From positions 3,286,001-3,350,000 of the forward strand of contig OY751492.1 in NCBI GenBank assembly GCA_963565915.1: DNA of 64,000 nucleotides, in the 5' to 3' direction. Made by a program: the position numbers and the translations under genes. Origin of the DNA: Entoloma clypeatum (Eukaryota > Basidiomycota > Agaricomycetes > Agaricales > Entolomataceae). This document shows, piece by piece, positions 10,365-23,300 of this stretch. Below the pieces are notes generated by a model, which saw only the letters and a program-made list of their open reading frames with translations, made no database searches and was not told where the DNA came from. Positions within the stretch are counted from its first letter, which is position 1. Every line of letters starts with the position of its first letter.

Positions 10365-12261
10365 TTACAGATCACGAGGAAACGTCGGAACAAGGTCCAG
10401 CGCTTTGATATCCACCCCCGCGAAATCTCGACTCTTCACATGCCGGCTCTCGAGCTCCCGCTTCGCCAGCCACAAATGCAGGAGCTGCAGACAGTCCTTT
10501 GCCTGAAAAATTCACACACGCACACACACACACACATCAGCATCAACGTTCCCCCAACCAAGTAAATTATGAGAACCTACCACGACGAACAGCCCAAGCC
10601 CAACCGCATTCCTCCACCACACCGGGTCCGCCTCCGCCCACGTCCTCGTCCCATTCCACGTCGCCCCTAGTACAAGCCTCAACCCAAGCCCCATCTGCCG
10701 CGCCAACCCCAACCCCTCCCAGCTCTTCTCGTACGACCACTGCCCCAGCGCCGGCGGCAGAACACGCCTCAGGGTTTCCCCCACCGTCCCCGCTCCACTC
10801 GGCCGCACGGCAAGGAAGCGCCGTAGCCAATGCGACCGTTTCGACAGTCTCAGGAGCAACGACCCCATCGAGCTCGATATAGACGGGATCAACAGCGCCC
10901 CGCCGATCCGCCGGCCAAGGGAGGACGTGTCGACCTCAATGAGCTGCTCCGCAGCCGCCACCGCAGCCTCATCCGGGCCTTGTTCCTGTTGCTGCTGGTC
11001 CTGCCTCTCCTGCCCCTGCTGCTGTTGGTCCCCAGCCTCCGCATTAATCTCCACCCGCACCCTCTGCTCCTCGCCCTGTCCCTGCCCCTGCTGTTGGCCA
11101 ACCTGTCCCTGCACCTCCTCCTCCATCCGTATCCGAATCATAAATGGCTCCCCAAGCCTCCACTCCCACCCCGCCCCGCCCTCCCTTATCGCGCTCGGCG
11201 GCGTCGCGCCCAACACCCATGCCTGCACCTTCCCAAAACACCGCTTGTACACCGCCCGCACGAGGGGCACCACGAACAGCCCGAACACGACCGGGCTTGG
11301 GGGCCAGCGGTCCAGCACCACCTTGGCGCTAGGACTCGCGTCCCTCAGTGACCAGAATGGCGATAGAAGCCGCGAGTCCGGCCAGGTGGACGCGAGGTCG
11401 CGCGCGTTCTCGGGGCGCTGCCAATACTCGTCGATGATTCTCGAACGAGCGCCGACGGGCTTGGCATGCGGCCAGACGAGGAGGAGGGGAATAAGCATCG
11501 GGATGTGGGGGGCGGCGGATCTAGCTTGGAGCCGCGAGAGGATGAGGGAGAGGGTGAGGGAGGGGAGGTTGATGTATGCTGTCCAGGGCCAGTTGGCGGG
11601 GTCGTCGGTGAGGAGGATATCGTACATCCTGGGTATATGCGCGTGAACATGGAAAAGGAGACAAGGCAGGAAAGGCTCCTCACTCTTTACCGATGAACTG
11701 CCTTACGGCATATGCACCGTATCCGGTCAACACGATATATATACCTACGTTCCATGAGTTGAGTGAAGCAGAACACGGTGCTTGACGTACCAGTCCCGAA
11801 TATAAATGCACATCCCAACGCACTCCCGATTGTAAAGACCCTGCCCACCTTCTGCATCAGCCGATTGGCGGCTCCCATCCAGCCAAGCAGGGGTCCCTTG
11901 TTGCTGACGATCTCATAGTCGGCGCCGCATTGTGGGCACTTGAGGGCGTTGGTGGCGCGGCGGGAGTCAGACTGGGAGGTCTGGATCCATTTGAGGAGGC
12001 AGGCTTCGTGGGCGATGAGGGTGCATTTGCATGGGTGGGTCCATGACTGGGGTGGGGACTCTGGTTCTGTAGAGTGTGGGTGTGAGTTGGGTGCGGTGCG
12101 GTGGAGTGGTGGCCAGACCTGCGTCAAAGTGTTCTTCTTCCCTGCAGATATAGCATAGTTTGACCTAGAAGGTAGAAAAGTGAGAATGACCAGGGTATCG
12201 AACGATTGCTTTGGGAACGTACACGCAAGTCGTTCACTGTGGGTATTCGAGACCCATTCAT
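10365..12261 (-). CDS. RING-CH (MARCH-type) membrane E3 ubiquitin ligase
   Basis: Exons 12223-12261, 12119-12164, 11791-12066, 11684-11744, 10581-11628 and 10365-10502 give 535 residues with all phases consistent. The N-terminus holds the RING-CH zinc domain, assembled across three exons: CYICREEEH, then WTHPCKCTLIAHEACLLKWI and finally CPQCGADYE. This C4HC3 type recruits E2 enzymes and marks membrane proteins for degradation or sorting. Hydrophobic segments follow (FTIGSALGCAFIFGTG, IYIVLTGYGAYAV, and further ones near LIPLLLVW and VVFGLFVVPLVRAVYKRCF), matching the multi-pass MARCH5/Doa10-like layout. A Gln-rich acidic insert sits mid-protein. The exon 4 donor is GTGAGG inside an alternative GTAAAG; only the former keeps the frame. 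The last intron carries a GT microsatellite. Location is probably ER or mitochondrial outer membrane. Confidence 0.88.
10513..10537. repeat. AC/GT dinucleotide microsatellite in an intron
   Basis: A run of CA repeats on the plus strand lies inside the last intron (10503-10580) of the RING-CH gene. On the coding strand it is a GT tract between the donor and the acceptor TTTCAG. Confidence 0.9.
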
Positions 12262-12517
12262 CGCTGAGCAAAACAGAGGATTGGGTGGCGCGTGGACTTA
12301 TGTAATGGTCAATGAATTTATTCGGAGGGTAGATATGCTGAACGTAAAAAGTCGAGTACTACTTGAAAGATTATAGACTTCAACAAGAGACTTTACACAG
12401 CAAAATGTTCAGCGACATATGAGTATCACATGGATCATACTTTTAGGAAACAGAGTTCAAGGGAAGAAAAAGAACTGAAGGGCCACCCTCAAGGCATCGC
12501 GCAGGCACGCACGGTGC

Positions 12518-13495
12518 CTAATGATCATAGGGCGGAGTCTGAGCCCTGTCAGCAGTCTCTTTTTTGACGTCCTCGGGAGGAGGGGTTCTGGCCCTATCCC
12601 TGTCATCTCTCTTCCTATCGGGAGAACGGCTCCTCCTCTTCTCGGGGCTCCTGCTTCTTCTTCTTCTCTCACCACGGTCCCTGTCCCTGTCCCTGTCCCG
12701 ATCACCGTTAAGGTCCCTGTCCTTGTCACGGTGGCTGTCGCGGTTGTCGCGGTCGTCTCTGTCGGAGCGGCGGCGGGGGCTGCGAGAGCGGTCGCGGTGG
12801 CCGGAGCGGTGCGGGGGAGAGGCGCGCCTGTCGTAACGCCATACCGAAGACGGGGGATTCTTGGCCCACTGTAGAAGATGAGAGTCTAGATTTAGAAACA
12901 CAAGGACAAAGGGCTTACTTGGATGCTTAACCGGGAACCTTCAAAGTACCGACCGTGCCTGGGAAAAAGGACATGGTCGGTATAGAGGTAAAAGGAGAAT
13001 ACAAACATACATCTCATAGTAGGCATCCTCGGCATCACGGGTACTACGAAACTCGACAAATGCATAGCTGAGAGAGGGTGGATCGAGGAACGTTGAGCGT
13101 TTGGTGTTTCGACTCGAGGTAGAAATTGAGAAATCGGTCGGACGAAGATGCTCGAACGTGATTTTATAAAAGAGTCTGTTCTTTTTTGTTCGGGACGAAT
13201 CGAAGAGCGAGCGAGTCGCGTTTCGGGGGAGAGAGATGCCACGTTCGATCCACGCAGACTGGGGACAAGAGGGGGGGAATGCACAAGGAAGGGGGGGGTG
13301 GACACTCACGGGTTGGAACTGGCGTGGGGGTTGCGGGGTGCTGGGACGTCGCAGCGAACGAGAGGGCCAAATCTGTTGGGAGGTGTGAGAGTTGTATGGA
13401 ATTGGAAGGAAGAGAGACTACCGTTCGAACTCGTAGGCGAGGTCGCGCGCGCGGGTGGCAGGATGGAATCCGCTGACGAAGAGAATGCGAGGCAT
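12518..13495 (-). CDS. SR-type splicing factor, RRM plus RS tail
   Basis: Exons 13422-13495, 13310-13372, 13011-13067, 12919-12958 and 12518-12868 close in frame at 194 residues. An N-terminal RRM (about residues 3-80) shows RNP2-like ILFVSGF and RNP1-like YAFVEFRS, followed by YFEGSRLSIQWAK. The C-terminal half is dominated by RS, RD and SP dipeptides, including a run of RD repeats encoded by a near-tandem CCCTGT tract on the plus strand. This is the SRSF1/SRSF2 class that binds exonic enhancers and recruits U1/U2 factors in the nucleus. One intron (13068-13309) is 242 nt, about five times the local norm, and could host regulated splicing. It diverges from the PPR gene at 13621 with 125 bp between starts. 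Confidence 0.92.
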
Positions 13496-13620
13496 GGTGG
13501 AGAAGAAAGAGAAACAGGTGGGAAAGTTTGTAAAAATCAGTCAAGTTTGGTTGTATTTATTTTGTGGCGCGTGCAGATAGCTGTCGATTATTTTTATTTT
13601 TTTATTGGTTGAATAGATGT

Positions 13621-14589
13621 ATGAATACGCGTCTCTTCTCGACCACTATCCGCGCAACCAAAATCATAGAAACACTCTCGAAACAGACCGGTAAACCCAT
13701 CTGGCGAATTCTCCTCGCCCTCCACCACCGAAGACCCGTGCAAGACCTTCGAGACGTCTTCGCCGAGCACAAGAGCCCACCAGGCCAATACACTCGCTGG
13801 AGACAGGCCGTATACGAGCCAGACATCACCGCAGCCGTCGATTGGCTCAAGTCCCACGGCGCCGCTGTCCACCCCGACGACACCACCGGCTCACGGCCCC
13901 CCTCCTGGCTTGTCCTCTACCTCATCGCCTACAAAATCCGCACCCTCGACCAGGCCGCCACCACATCCCTCGATCTCGTCTACTCTCACCTCTCCTCCGC
14001 CCCACCACCCGTCCAGGCCCCCCTCCTCATCCTCGCCCTCCTCACCCTCGCCCGTTTCAACCTCCTCCTACCCATCCACCGCCTCCTCGACTCCTTCCTC
14101 ACCGTCCCCCTCCGTGGCCGCCATGCCGCCCTTTATTTTGATCTCTTCCTGCAGGCCCTCGCATGCACCCCCACCCGCTCCGCCCAGTCCGCCTCCATCG
14201 CCGTCGCCGTCCTCAAGTCCATGCACGCCCGCCAGCTCCGCCTCTCCCACTCCACCTACTACCACCTCCTCAACGACCGCTTCGCCACCCTCCAGCTCAC
14301 CAAGTTCCTCCACGAGCAGATGATCAACGAGGGCACCATCCCCTCCCTCGCACACCTCGAGTCCTACCTTCGCGTCTTTGCAAAGAACGGCATCATACAC
14401 AGCGCCACCGAGTACCACCACGCCATCCACGCCGCCACCCAGAACCACCCGCCCCTCCCAGAGCACGCCGCGTTCTCGGACGACCCCGCCAACCGCGCCA
14501 ACACCCACTACCTCTCCCTTTTCGACGACTGCTCCTCGGCATTCGCCTTTCTCCACCGCCTCGCCGGCTCGCCGCCGCCCTCCCAGTCC

Positions 14590-14640
<51 letters not shown>

Positions 14641-16143
14641 CCACCACCACTACCACCGCCATTGCCATCGCCACCACCCCCTTCCCAGTCTCCACCACCC
14701 AAAGAACTCGACAAATACGCCTACACCGCTACCCTGGCCGTCGCCGCGCGCGACCGCACCGTCTCCGCCCCCGCCCTCGTTTCCACCTTCGACCGCCTAA
14801 CCGCCCGCTTCGCACCCACCATCGCAACACATACCGTCCTCATCCGCGGTCTCCTCATGCGCAAGAGCCCCCTCGCCGCCGAAGGCTGGGACGCGCTCTG
14901 CCGCTCTGACCTCGAGATGGATAGGCAAGCGGTGGCCCTCGGGGCGCAAGTGCTCACGAGGCAGGGGCGGCCGCATGTCGCGTTTGCCTTGTTGGAAAAG
15001 CTTGCGGGGCGCGGTGAGAGCGAGGGGCAGGAAGAAACCGGGGAAAGGGAGCGAGAGGGAGGAGAGGAGCAAAGGACGCGGACGACGTTGACGGCGGTGT
15101 CGATCAACGACTATCTCGTCACGCTGAACAGGATCGGAAGACCGGACGTCGTGTTTAAGATGTGGGACCACATGGCTGAACTGTTTGGCGTGCCACCGGA
15201 CGCAAGGACGCTCTCGATCGTGTTGCAGGGCGCGAGGCTCGCGAGGAGGCTCGACGATTCGCTGCAGGGCGCGATTGCGCAGTTGGCCTTGCGGAACCCG
15301 TTCCGCGTGCACCGGGAGGAGGGAGAGGATCACACCGTTTTGACGGGCCCGTCGCAGGCCCGCGCGGCAGTGGTTTCTGTGCTGGGGACGCCAAAGACCG
15401 GCTTGGTGGCGTACAGACCCCTGATGTGGCACGCGCGCTGCCCGTGGGACACAGCCATACGTGTATTCCAGGAGGCGCTTGTTGGCGCGCTCGATGCGGC
15501 GTGGCTTGCGGAGTGCGCCGACGCGGATCTCGAGCGGCTGGACGAGCGGGTGAGGGGGAGTGTGGTGGCCAGGGCGAAGCGGCGGTCGGTGGATGAGGAC
15601 CCGATGACGGGGTTTGGGGTGAGGATGGAGAAGTGGGTCGGGGTGGACTGGCCGAGGCTTGAGGAACTTTTGGTGAGGATAGGGACGGTGAGTGGGGAGA
15701 CAGAGAGTGAGGGTGAAAGTGAGGGAGGGGGACGTGTGGGGCGCGCATCCAGGCATCCGGGTGTGGCAGTGACGACCCAAAACTGCAGGAATGCTATTAT
15801 GTTGATGGGGCTGACTTCGCGCGCGCCGGAGATCCCGTTGGTGCTCGCGTGGATGAAGGAGGTGGGGGTCGTGCCGAGTCGGCCGACGTTGGCGGTCGGG
15901 CTGGTGTTTTGGGAGGAGGTGAGCATACAGGCGCCGTTGGTTGAGCGGTGGGCGGGGAGGCGTGATGGGGGTGGGGATGGCGGGGAGGACGGGGGTCAGT
16001 TGGATGGGGGTGGGGGAGAATTGAACGAGTATGAAAAGTTGAGGGAGTGGATGGAGGAGTGGGTTGGGCCGGAGAACATGCCGACGCCGAGGATGCTTGC
16101 TGACTGCTGTAGGAAGGTGGGGAGTATGAGGGCTGCGAGGTAG
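13621..16143 (+). CDS. mitochondrial PPR-like protein, single exon
   Basis: One uninterrupted 840-codon frame. It begins with a typical matrix presequence (MNTRLFSTTIRATKI; Arg, Ser, Thr, no acids). Helical-repeat stretches resembling pentatricopeptide motifs occur at roughly residues 195-270 (IAVAVLKSMHARQLRLSHST, LHEQMINEGTIPSLAHLES) and 495-560 (INDYLVTLNRIGRPDVVFKM, GVPPDARTLSIVLQGARLA). PPR proteins bind organellar RNA and control its processing or translation. A low-complexity Pro/Ser insert encoded by trinucleotide repeats sits around residue 325-365. The upstream reading frame stays open to 13564 without an ATG. Base use is odd: the first half is very C-rich and the second half very G-rich on the same strand. 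Confidence 0.8.
14590..14650 (+). repeat. coding CAC/ATC trinucleotide repeat
   Basis: A CAC run passes into an ATC run and back to CAC. In the PPR frame it encodes Pro then a Ser homopolymer then Pro; in another frame it would encode poly-His, which is a shadow. Confidence 0.9.
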
Positions 16144-17354
16144 GGTGTTACAGCTTCATTTTGGTTTTTTGTACATACAGTATACATCGAGTTGTGAATA
16201 CATTACATTTAGAGGACCTTCTGGAACACATATAATATCTGCATTTACACAATCTTCACCTCTTGAGTTGAGCCTGTCTTGTGTCTATGGCATACTTTCC
16301 ATTACTGCGATCGATTGAAATGTAAGAACGAGTTTTACTATGGTGAGTAGTTGCGAGATGATAGGGCAAGGGGCAAGACCCCGCCAGGGGCTCCGACTAA
16401 CCGTCTGCATACTGGGGGCAATGGTGACTTATCGTAGTGTCAAGTCGGATAGAAGATCGTGTTATGTATGTTAAAACCGTGTTTGTCGTGGGCGGTGTTC
16501 TCGCTGCTTCGTTTTCCACATATGATGCTTCTTCAGGTGCGACAGGTGACCAAAAGGACACCGTCGACGGTTTTGGTGTTCGGATCGGACCTACTTACAT
16601 CCGGCAGGGCACAAGCAGTGGCGTCAAGGGAGCGACGACGGTGGGAAGGAAAAGGCGGATTAGAAGTCATATTTCCGACACAATACAACCAACCCGATTT
16701 CCGCCTCAAAGCGTTCGTGTTACTTGTGCATCTGAACAAAGAGAAATAGGGCTCACATTTGCGTGGAGACAACCCAGGTCCCTTCAAGGCTGCTTGAAGC
16801 TTGATGATTATTGACCGCGGGCCAGACTTATTCCGAATCAGCGACTATTGGCCCCATACCCATTCTGACAAGTTGATGGCCTAAATTCCATCTAAAACGA
16901 ACAAAACATGAGATGAGAGGGTCTGATGCAGATGACTTACTTGTCCCATGTTTGAGGGCTGACCCCTCATTCGGCCAAATTGAAGTGGCTTCAAATATCT
17001 ATGGGTGGACGACTGAGGGCGGAATGAGCATACAGTATGGCCATCCGCAAGACATAGGACTCCTTGATCGGAGGATCTGACGTAAGATTGCTTGAAGTTC
17101 ACATGACAATTTTAATTAAATAAGTGGAAAACAATTGAAAGCTGTTCGGTCCAACGACGATCCCCTGTTAGGTCACCAAAATCGGGATGCATCCACCTAC
17201 AATACGTGACTCAACTACGCCCTGGATCTACCTCTTCTAGGCACGATCTAGCGCGGTCAACTTCTAGTTCACGCCGCACGGCGATGAATAAAATCGGGGC
17301 TATCAAGGTGGCAAGTTCTACCGCTTGGCCAGGGTTTCGCAGTTGTCCACTACC
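16144..17354. other. mostly intergenic, one weak minus-strand candidate
   Basis: A 1.2-kb gap between the PPR gene and the armadillo gene. Apart from the weak exon pair listed at 16838-17102 I see only short frames without domains, and no repeats. Confidence 0.5.
16838..17102 (-). CDS. possible small spliced gene, 5' end unclear
   Basis: Exons 16941-17102 and 16838-16891 flank a 49-nt GTAAGT...TTTTAG intron with matching phase and would encode about 71 residues ending NGYGANSR. The first exon starts without an ATG at an open end, so an upstream exon would be needed. No family is recognised; chance is a real possibility. Confidence 0.25.
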
Positions 17355-20300
17355 ATGGAAGAAAGCATATACTCTCCACAAACCGCCGCCGCAGATCAGG
17401 CAATAGTGGTTCGTCGCCAGTGAGGAAAACAAGCCTTGAAATAATACAACTGTGCTAACAAGTCCCCTAGGCAACTAGACCAAGAAATAGTCCGATGGGG
17501 AGACCAACGGCTCCAGCAGGAGGCTTTCCTCAGCAAACAATGACAAGAGGTTGCAGAAGCAATGGTAGCTGTCCGTAAGAAGGAGGCCCAAAACTGGACT
17601 GCCACGAAGGAGGTAGAATCAAAAGCATCTGATCTCAAACTCGAAGAATCCAGGGTGACACAGGCAAGGGAGTTGGTAAAAATAAGAGAACAGGAGGTGA
17701 AGCGGCAGGAAGACCAGCGTCGTCGAAATCGGTGAGTAATCCGAGTCGCCCGCCCTATGTACGGTTACTATACAACTGATTCCGTTAGGACGACATCGGC
17801 CGCTTTCATCGAGGATGACTTTGCGAGGCTGAGCGCTAGATCTGTGGTAGAACATTTAACGTGAGTCCACTACCAACATATATTGGTCTCGTCTCACTTC
17901 CCATTACATAGTCACAGTAGTGCTAAGGTCAGGCAGCATGCCATGGATAATATATCCTCTTGCATAAGCGGCTTTCGGGACGCGCCCTCGACCTTCGTTC
18001 GGTTTGCACCGCAAGACATAGCTCATGATCTACTGCCAAAGCTTCACCAGCTTGTTTCGAGCTCCGTAGAACCATTGGATTTTGAGGTCCGGTTCTGCGA
18101 AGATGTAGCCTCAGCGCCGCCGGTGGCAAGAGCATTAGCGCTGAACGGTCAGTGTAACCTACTGAGCGATTACCTGGTCGAGCGCACGGAATACGCCAAC
18201 CGATTAGCGATTCTTTCCTTCCGCCAGATGGTTGGGATGGAAACATCCGTCGTAAAACCTGCATATAATGCCTTGGCTCTTGCGATACCCCATATTCCAG
18301 TGCTGGGGTCATCCAAATCCCATGCTGCAGTTGACTTTGTCCAGGAGGTTTCTCCCAAAATCATCTCTGATTGCTTCAATAACAATCTCTGGTCATCCAT
18401 CACTCCTCTCGTCATCCACCGTATCGATTCCATTCGACGTACTGCTTTGCACAAGATCGTCTCTGAGGCGCAACAGTCGGATAGAATTCGAAACGGCCTT
18501 GCCGAGGCAAACACTCTACGTCTACTAGACGTGCAGTACCAACTGCCTTCGCCACCCTCCGACATCGTCGACTTCTTCACGGAGCTTCTACCCCTAGTTG
18601 CTGAAAATCTATGTCGCAGTTCTGAACACGTTTCGTGGTTATTGATTCGACTGGGTGACGCTAATGCAAAGATTAGTGCAGCCATCATCAAAGCATTTAG
18701 CGTCTGCGCTGCAAAGCAGGACCCTATCATTCTTCGCACATTTGTAGCAACCCAGGTACTACGACGGCTTGACGAGCCGCCCACCCAACAATCCCCCAAG
18801 ATCACTCAGCTGATCACCGAATTGCTGCCAGCGCTGGCCATCTCGTATGCTCGCGCGAAAACTGGAGCTGGGATCGTCTCCTTCTTAGATCATGCCGACA
18901 ATCAAATATCCACTGCAGCCATGGTGGGGTGCCGGAAAATCATGGACTCCACCGCCGATGACCGGGCCCACCTGTACTCTCTCATTTCAAATCTCGGTTT
19001 CGCCAAGGAAAGTACACTTAAACTTTGCGATTACGCCATGCCAATCTTCTGCAAAGATTGGGCGGCATCGGGCGATTACGCAAGTATTGCCAAATTTATC
19101 CATCATTCGCAACGGAGGATGCGTTCCCCTGCGCACAAGGCTTGGCGTGACGTTATCATCCATTCCGCCCCTGCTCGTGCCAAGATTGTACGCGATGGTT
19201 TGCTCAATGTTATCTTCGAACTTTGTCACTCCCAGTATGATGATGTCGTATATCTGGGTTCCCAATGTTGTGCGCCGATGGCCATCGAGATCACGCAAGC
19301 TGGTAGTGCGCCCGTCCGACAGCTAGTTGAGCTGTTGAACCACCCAAAAGACATATTACGGCAGGCAGCCTTACAAGGTATCCGAATTGCTTCGGAGAGC
19401 AGCGACGCAAATTGTTCAATGATTTTGGGAGCTGACGCGTTCAGCGCCTTGAAGCTCTTTCTGGAGACGTATCTTACCGATCATTTGGACAATGCTCAAA
19501 AGATTCTCACCCGATGGGCCCCCTTCTTGTCCACCTCGCCCGAGACTTGTGCTGGACTTTTGCAGCTCCTCGAGTAGGTCCTATATTCTAGCCTTTTGCC
19601 GTGATTCTGACCTAATTATTTCAAGGTCTAATTCCCCTATGGTACAGAGTGCAGCCCAGACTGCATTGGCCAATATAGCCCATACCAATACCCAATATCG
19701 AGAAACGCTACGAGATACGATCTTATCCCGCACTTTAATTGCATCCGAAACTCTTATAGAGTTTTCGGTCGTTGCGATTAAAAGATGGATCGGCCCAGAC
19801 CTCGTAGAGCTGAATGATTTCGCAACCCTCTTCAGTCTTGCCTCGCACACCGACCACCGCGTCCAGAATGCGGCCTTAGATTCTGTTATACAGAGGATCC
19901 GAAACCCCTTACATGAAGAATCGATGGAGAAGGCAAACGTTGTCAACCTCATTCGTGCGTTATCTACGAGTGACAACGTCTCGGCAGTCACATTCGTAGC
20001 AGTGGCTTTGACGTCCTTGGGGCCGTCATTAGCCCGCAACGGGCATATGAGCCTCATCCTCCAGCTCTTGTCATCTTCTGAACCTAAACTCCGAGACGCT
20101 GCGGCTGCAGCGCTGGAAGTCATTGCCAGTTGCTCAACGCAAGAGAGAAAACATTTGGTGGATGGAGATATCGTCGAGAGATTGATGGGAAGCCAGACTC
20201 TGGATCAGACGTTACTTGTCCTCTTATCTTCAATCATTCCGAAACTTGCACTGGACTACCTCGATGCTGGAAAAGTAGACTTCATTTTGACATGGGTGGA

Positions 20301-23300
20301 GTAAGTGGTTGATGTCGGTTATATGTGCCATTTTGTTGAGACACTGTTCTAGCCACCACCAGAAACAAATTCGCCTCGCAGCAACCAGCGCTGTGAATAT
20401 CATCGCGGGTGGTACACCAGAACAAAGAACTTGTTTGCGGGATTCTCTTCTTCCTCGCCTTGGAGAGGCATCTGATGTCCTTCGTGAAGTTGCCGCCAAA
20501 TGTCTCTCGCGAAATTTAGCGCATGACTTGTTGATGGGTGGCGACATGATCCAGGTCTTCTGGACAATCGACCACGCAGATATTCGCGTTAGAGGACCGG
20601 TCGTCGAGCAACTTCGGGCTTACATCCAAGGGTGCGATGAGGCCGCTCGCCGGCGTCTGGTCGATGCGGGCATCTTACAAGCGATCCTACGGGTGTCCAT
20701 TCCCGCCAGGGACGACCTGGTCAAATTCATGGCTTCCTGCGTCCTTCCCATGCTCGGCCCTGCACTCAGCCACAACGATGGTGGGGCAACCGTTTTCTCC
20801 CTGCTCAGTAACGCAGATGCTCGCATCCGCACCGCAGCGGTTCAGGCGCTCAGGAACGGCGTTGATCATCGACAAGGGGACATGGAAAAGATGACGAAGG
20901 CCTGCATCATTCAGAACCTGTATCCAATTACAAGAACAGACAGTGCTGTTCTAGATTTATGGTGTCACGTCCTTCCGAAGGCGGCTGTTTTCTTGTCCAA
21001 CCGTGGAGAAATTGATATCTTGTTTAATAGCCTGACGTAGGTGGCCTCCGATTTTGACTATGGTGCAAGATGTAGTATTTATGTTCTTTCAGAGATAACC
21101 GCGAAATTGTCAGGAAGGCAGCTTCTGCCGCGGTCATCGCAATGGCAAGGACTTCAGAAACGACGCGGGGCGACTTGTTTCCATCTTTGCTTTCCCGTTT
21201 GGAAAATACGGCTTCTTCTGTCTTGCCTCTAATTGCCCAAGGTGTGTGAAAGCGGGTACTCCAACTTAAATAGTGACTCACTCCTCTGCCCAAAGTTGTT
21301 TCTCGTTCAGGGTCTGCTTTCTTATCGAACGACAAACAGGCTGAACTGGTCCACCTCATTCTGTGAGTTCAGTGTCTTCACAGATTTGGACAGAATCTAA
21401 TCCTATTTTGCAGACATGATGAAGAAAAGATGGTGGCGGCTTCTGTGGAAGCAATAACTCAGCTCCTATCGAAAGGCAGCTCTTACGAACACAGGAAACT
21501 TTTGGAAGCGGACGTCTTCCTTGTTGCCCTAGAATTTCATGATGGTGGATCCCACCGGCGACTTTCCCTAAAGTTGCTCCATTCTATTGTGACGCACTTG
21601 AGCTATGATCTTATTTGCGACGACGAACTTGCCAGGTGTTTATTTTCCTTGTTCGAGTGAGTTGCCACCAGTACCTACACATGAGCCTTCTAAAGTCCCC
21701 TCACTTTTTCAGTGACCCTGATGTTGGGCTATCCCAAGCGTTACAGCATACATGGACGACTGATCACAAAGTTTACAACAGTCCCTCTTTTCGTCAGTTC
21801 CTGCCAATCCTGTTTGAAGGCCAAAAATTGCGCAATCCATCGGTGATCGGGCTTCTCTGCTCTCTGGCTCCGTTATTGGTCCCTCTACTTGTTGCCGACC
21901 AACAAATCGGTACCATTGTTGATGCATTAAAGTAAGCATCCACCGTTTAATGTTTGTATTTCAATATGACATGCATTTCTTCAGGGTCAGCCAAACGAAC
22001 ATTGTCAGGGCGTTCCTTCAGGAAGTCTCTACCGCCATACGGAATGCCACGGAGGATGAGAAGGATTTGTTCATAAGCAACTCGTCATTCATACATCTTG
22101 TTAGTGATCGCGTGAAAAGCCCCGATATCACGATGCGACGCGATGCCTGCAGTATTGTCGAAATGTTATCCAAGGGGTCGCAGCGACGTTCTCGTAGAAT
22201 TATGGAAAAAGGTATTGGCTGTTCCTTAGCGGCAGTAGCATTGTGGGTTACCTATTTTTCATGAACCGGAGGAGTTCTCGTTTTCTGATAAATACCACAG
22301 AAATGGCGAGAAGGGAGCGCAACAGCCCAGTCTCCTCGCGCTTTATGATTTGTTCGTAGCTGCGCCTGAGTACGGAGACCACCTCGTCAAGGACTGTCTG
22401 CCTGCATTGTGCAAAATCTTAGAGGATCTTAATCGGCCATTGGATGTCTCCCGTAGCGCCTTGCACCTTTTAAACGAAATTACCCGGCAATCGCCCAACT
22501 CAATGACCAAAGTTGAATGTGACATAGTTGTGTGCCTTGTTCAATGGCTAAGGTATGGAAATATTCGTTGACTGGAATCCGTACAATTGACAGAGGCCCA
22601 TGTAGCCCCCAGCATAGTGTCACAGATTCGGAGTGCAAGCAATGCGTGATTGATATTTGCCAAATGATAGCGAAATATTCGGACGATGGTCGAAAAACCT
22701 TGATCGGTGCAGGGATTTTGCCGGTGCTGACACGCTTAACGAAGAGTTGCACTGCGAGCTATGTGGTTGGCGGGTGCGATATAGTGAACGCTTTGGCGCA
22801 TACTGGAGTTTATCGGCAAGATATCATCTCATCTGGGCTTTACGATGTGATGAAGGGGTTTACGAGGTGTGGCTTTGTTTCTGGTACTCCCTACCCGCCG
22901 AATCTGATGCCAAGTCTACACCAGTATATTCCGCAAGTCCTCTTTTCGATCCAAGGCAGATAAGAAGGATACACAAGATGCTGCCAAGGCGGTGCTCTCG
23001 ACACTCAAGTCAACAGAGTGAGGATTGTCAAGTCAGATTCATGTTTAAGTGCTGATGAAGCGACTCCAGGAATATCACTACTGGCACCGGCACGCCGATT
23101 CAAGTCAGCGCGCGACAGTCCTCGCTACGTCATTCTTTGTCCACATCGCACTTCGTCTCTCCCCGAGCGAGGATAGCTTCACCAGTCGTCGAGACTAGCC
23201 CGAACCTTATCAACACGGGAGGGACTCAGGCCCCACGAATGCAGCATGTAAGCTGAATGATATTCTACCAGTAATATTCACTAATGGTCTTTTTACGATG

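Noticed and set aside
14378..14800. ORF with a long poly-His run on the plus strand
   Set aside because: It is a shadow frame of the Ser/Pro trinucleotide repeat in the PPR-like gene.
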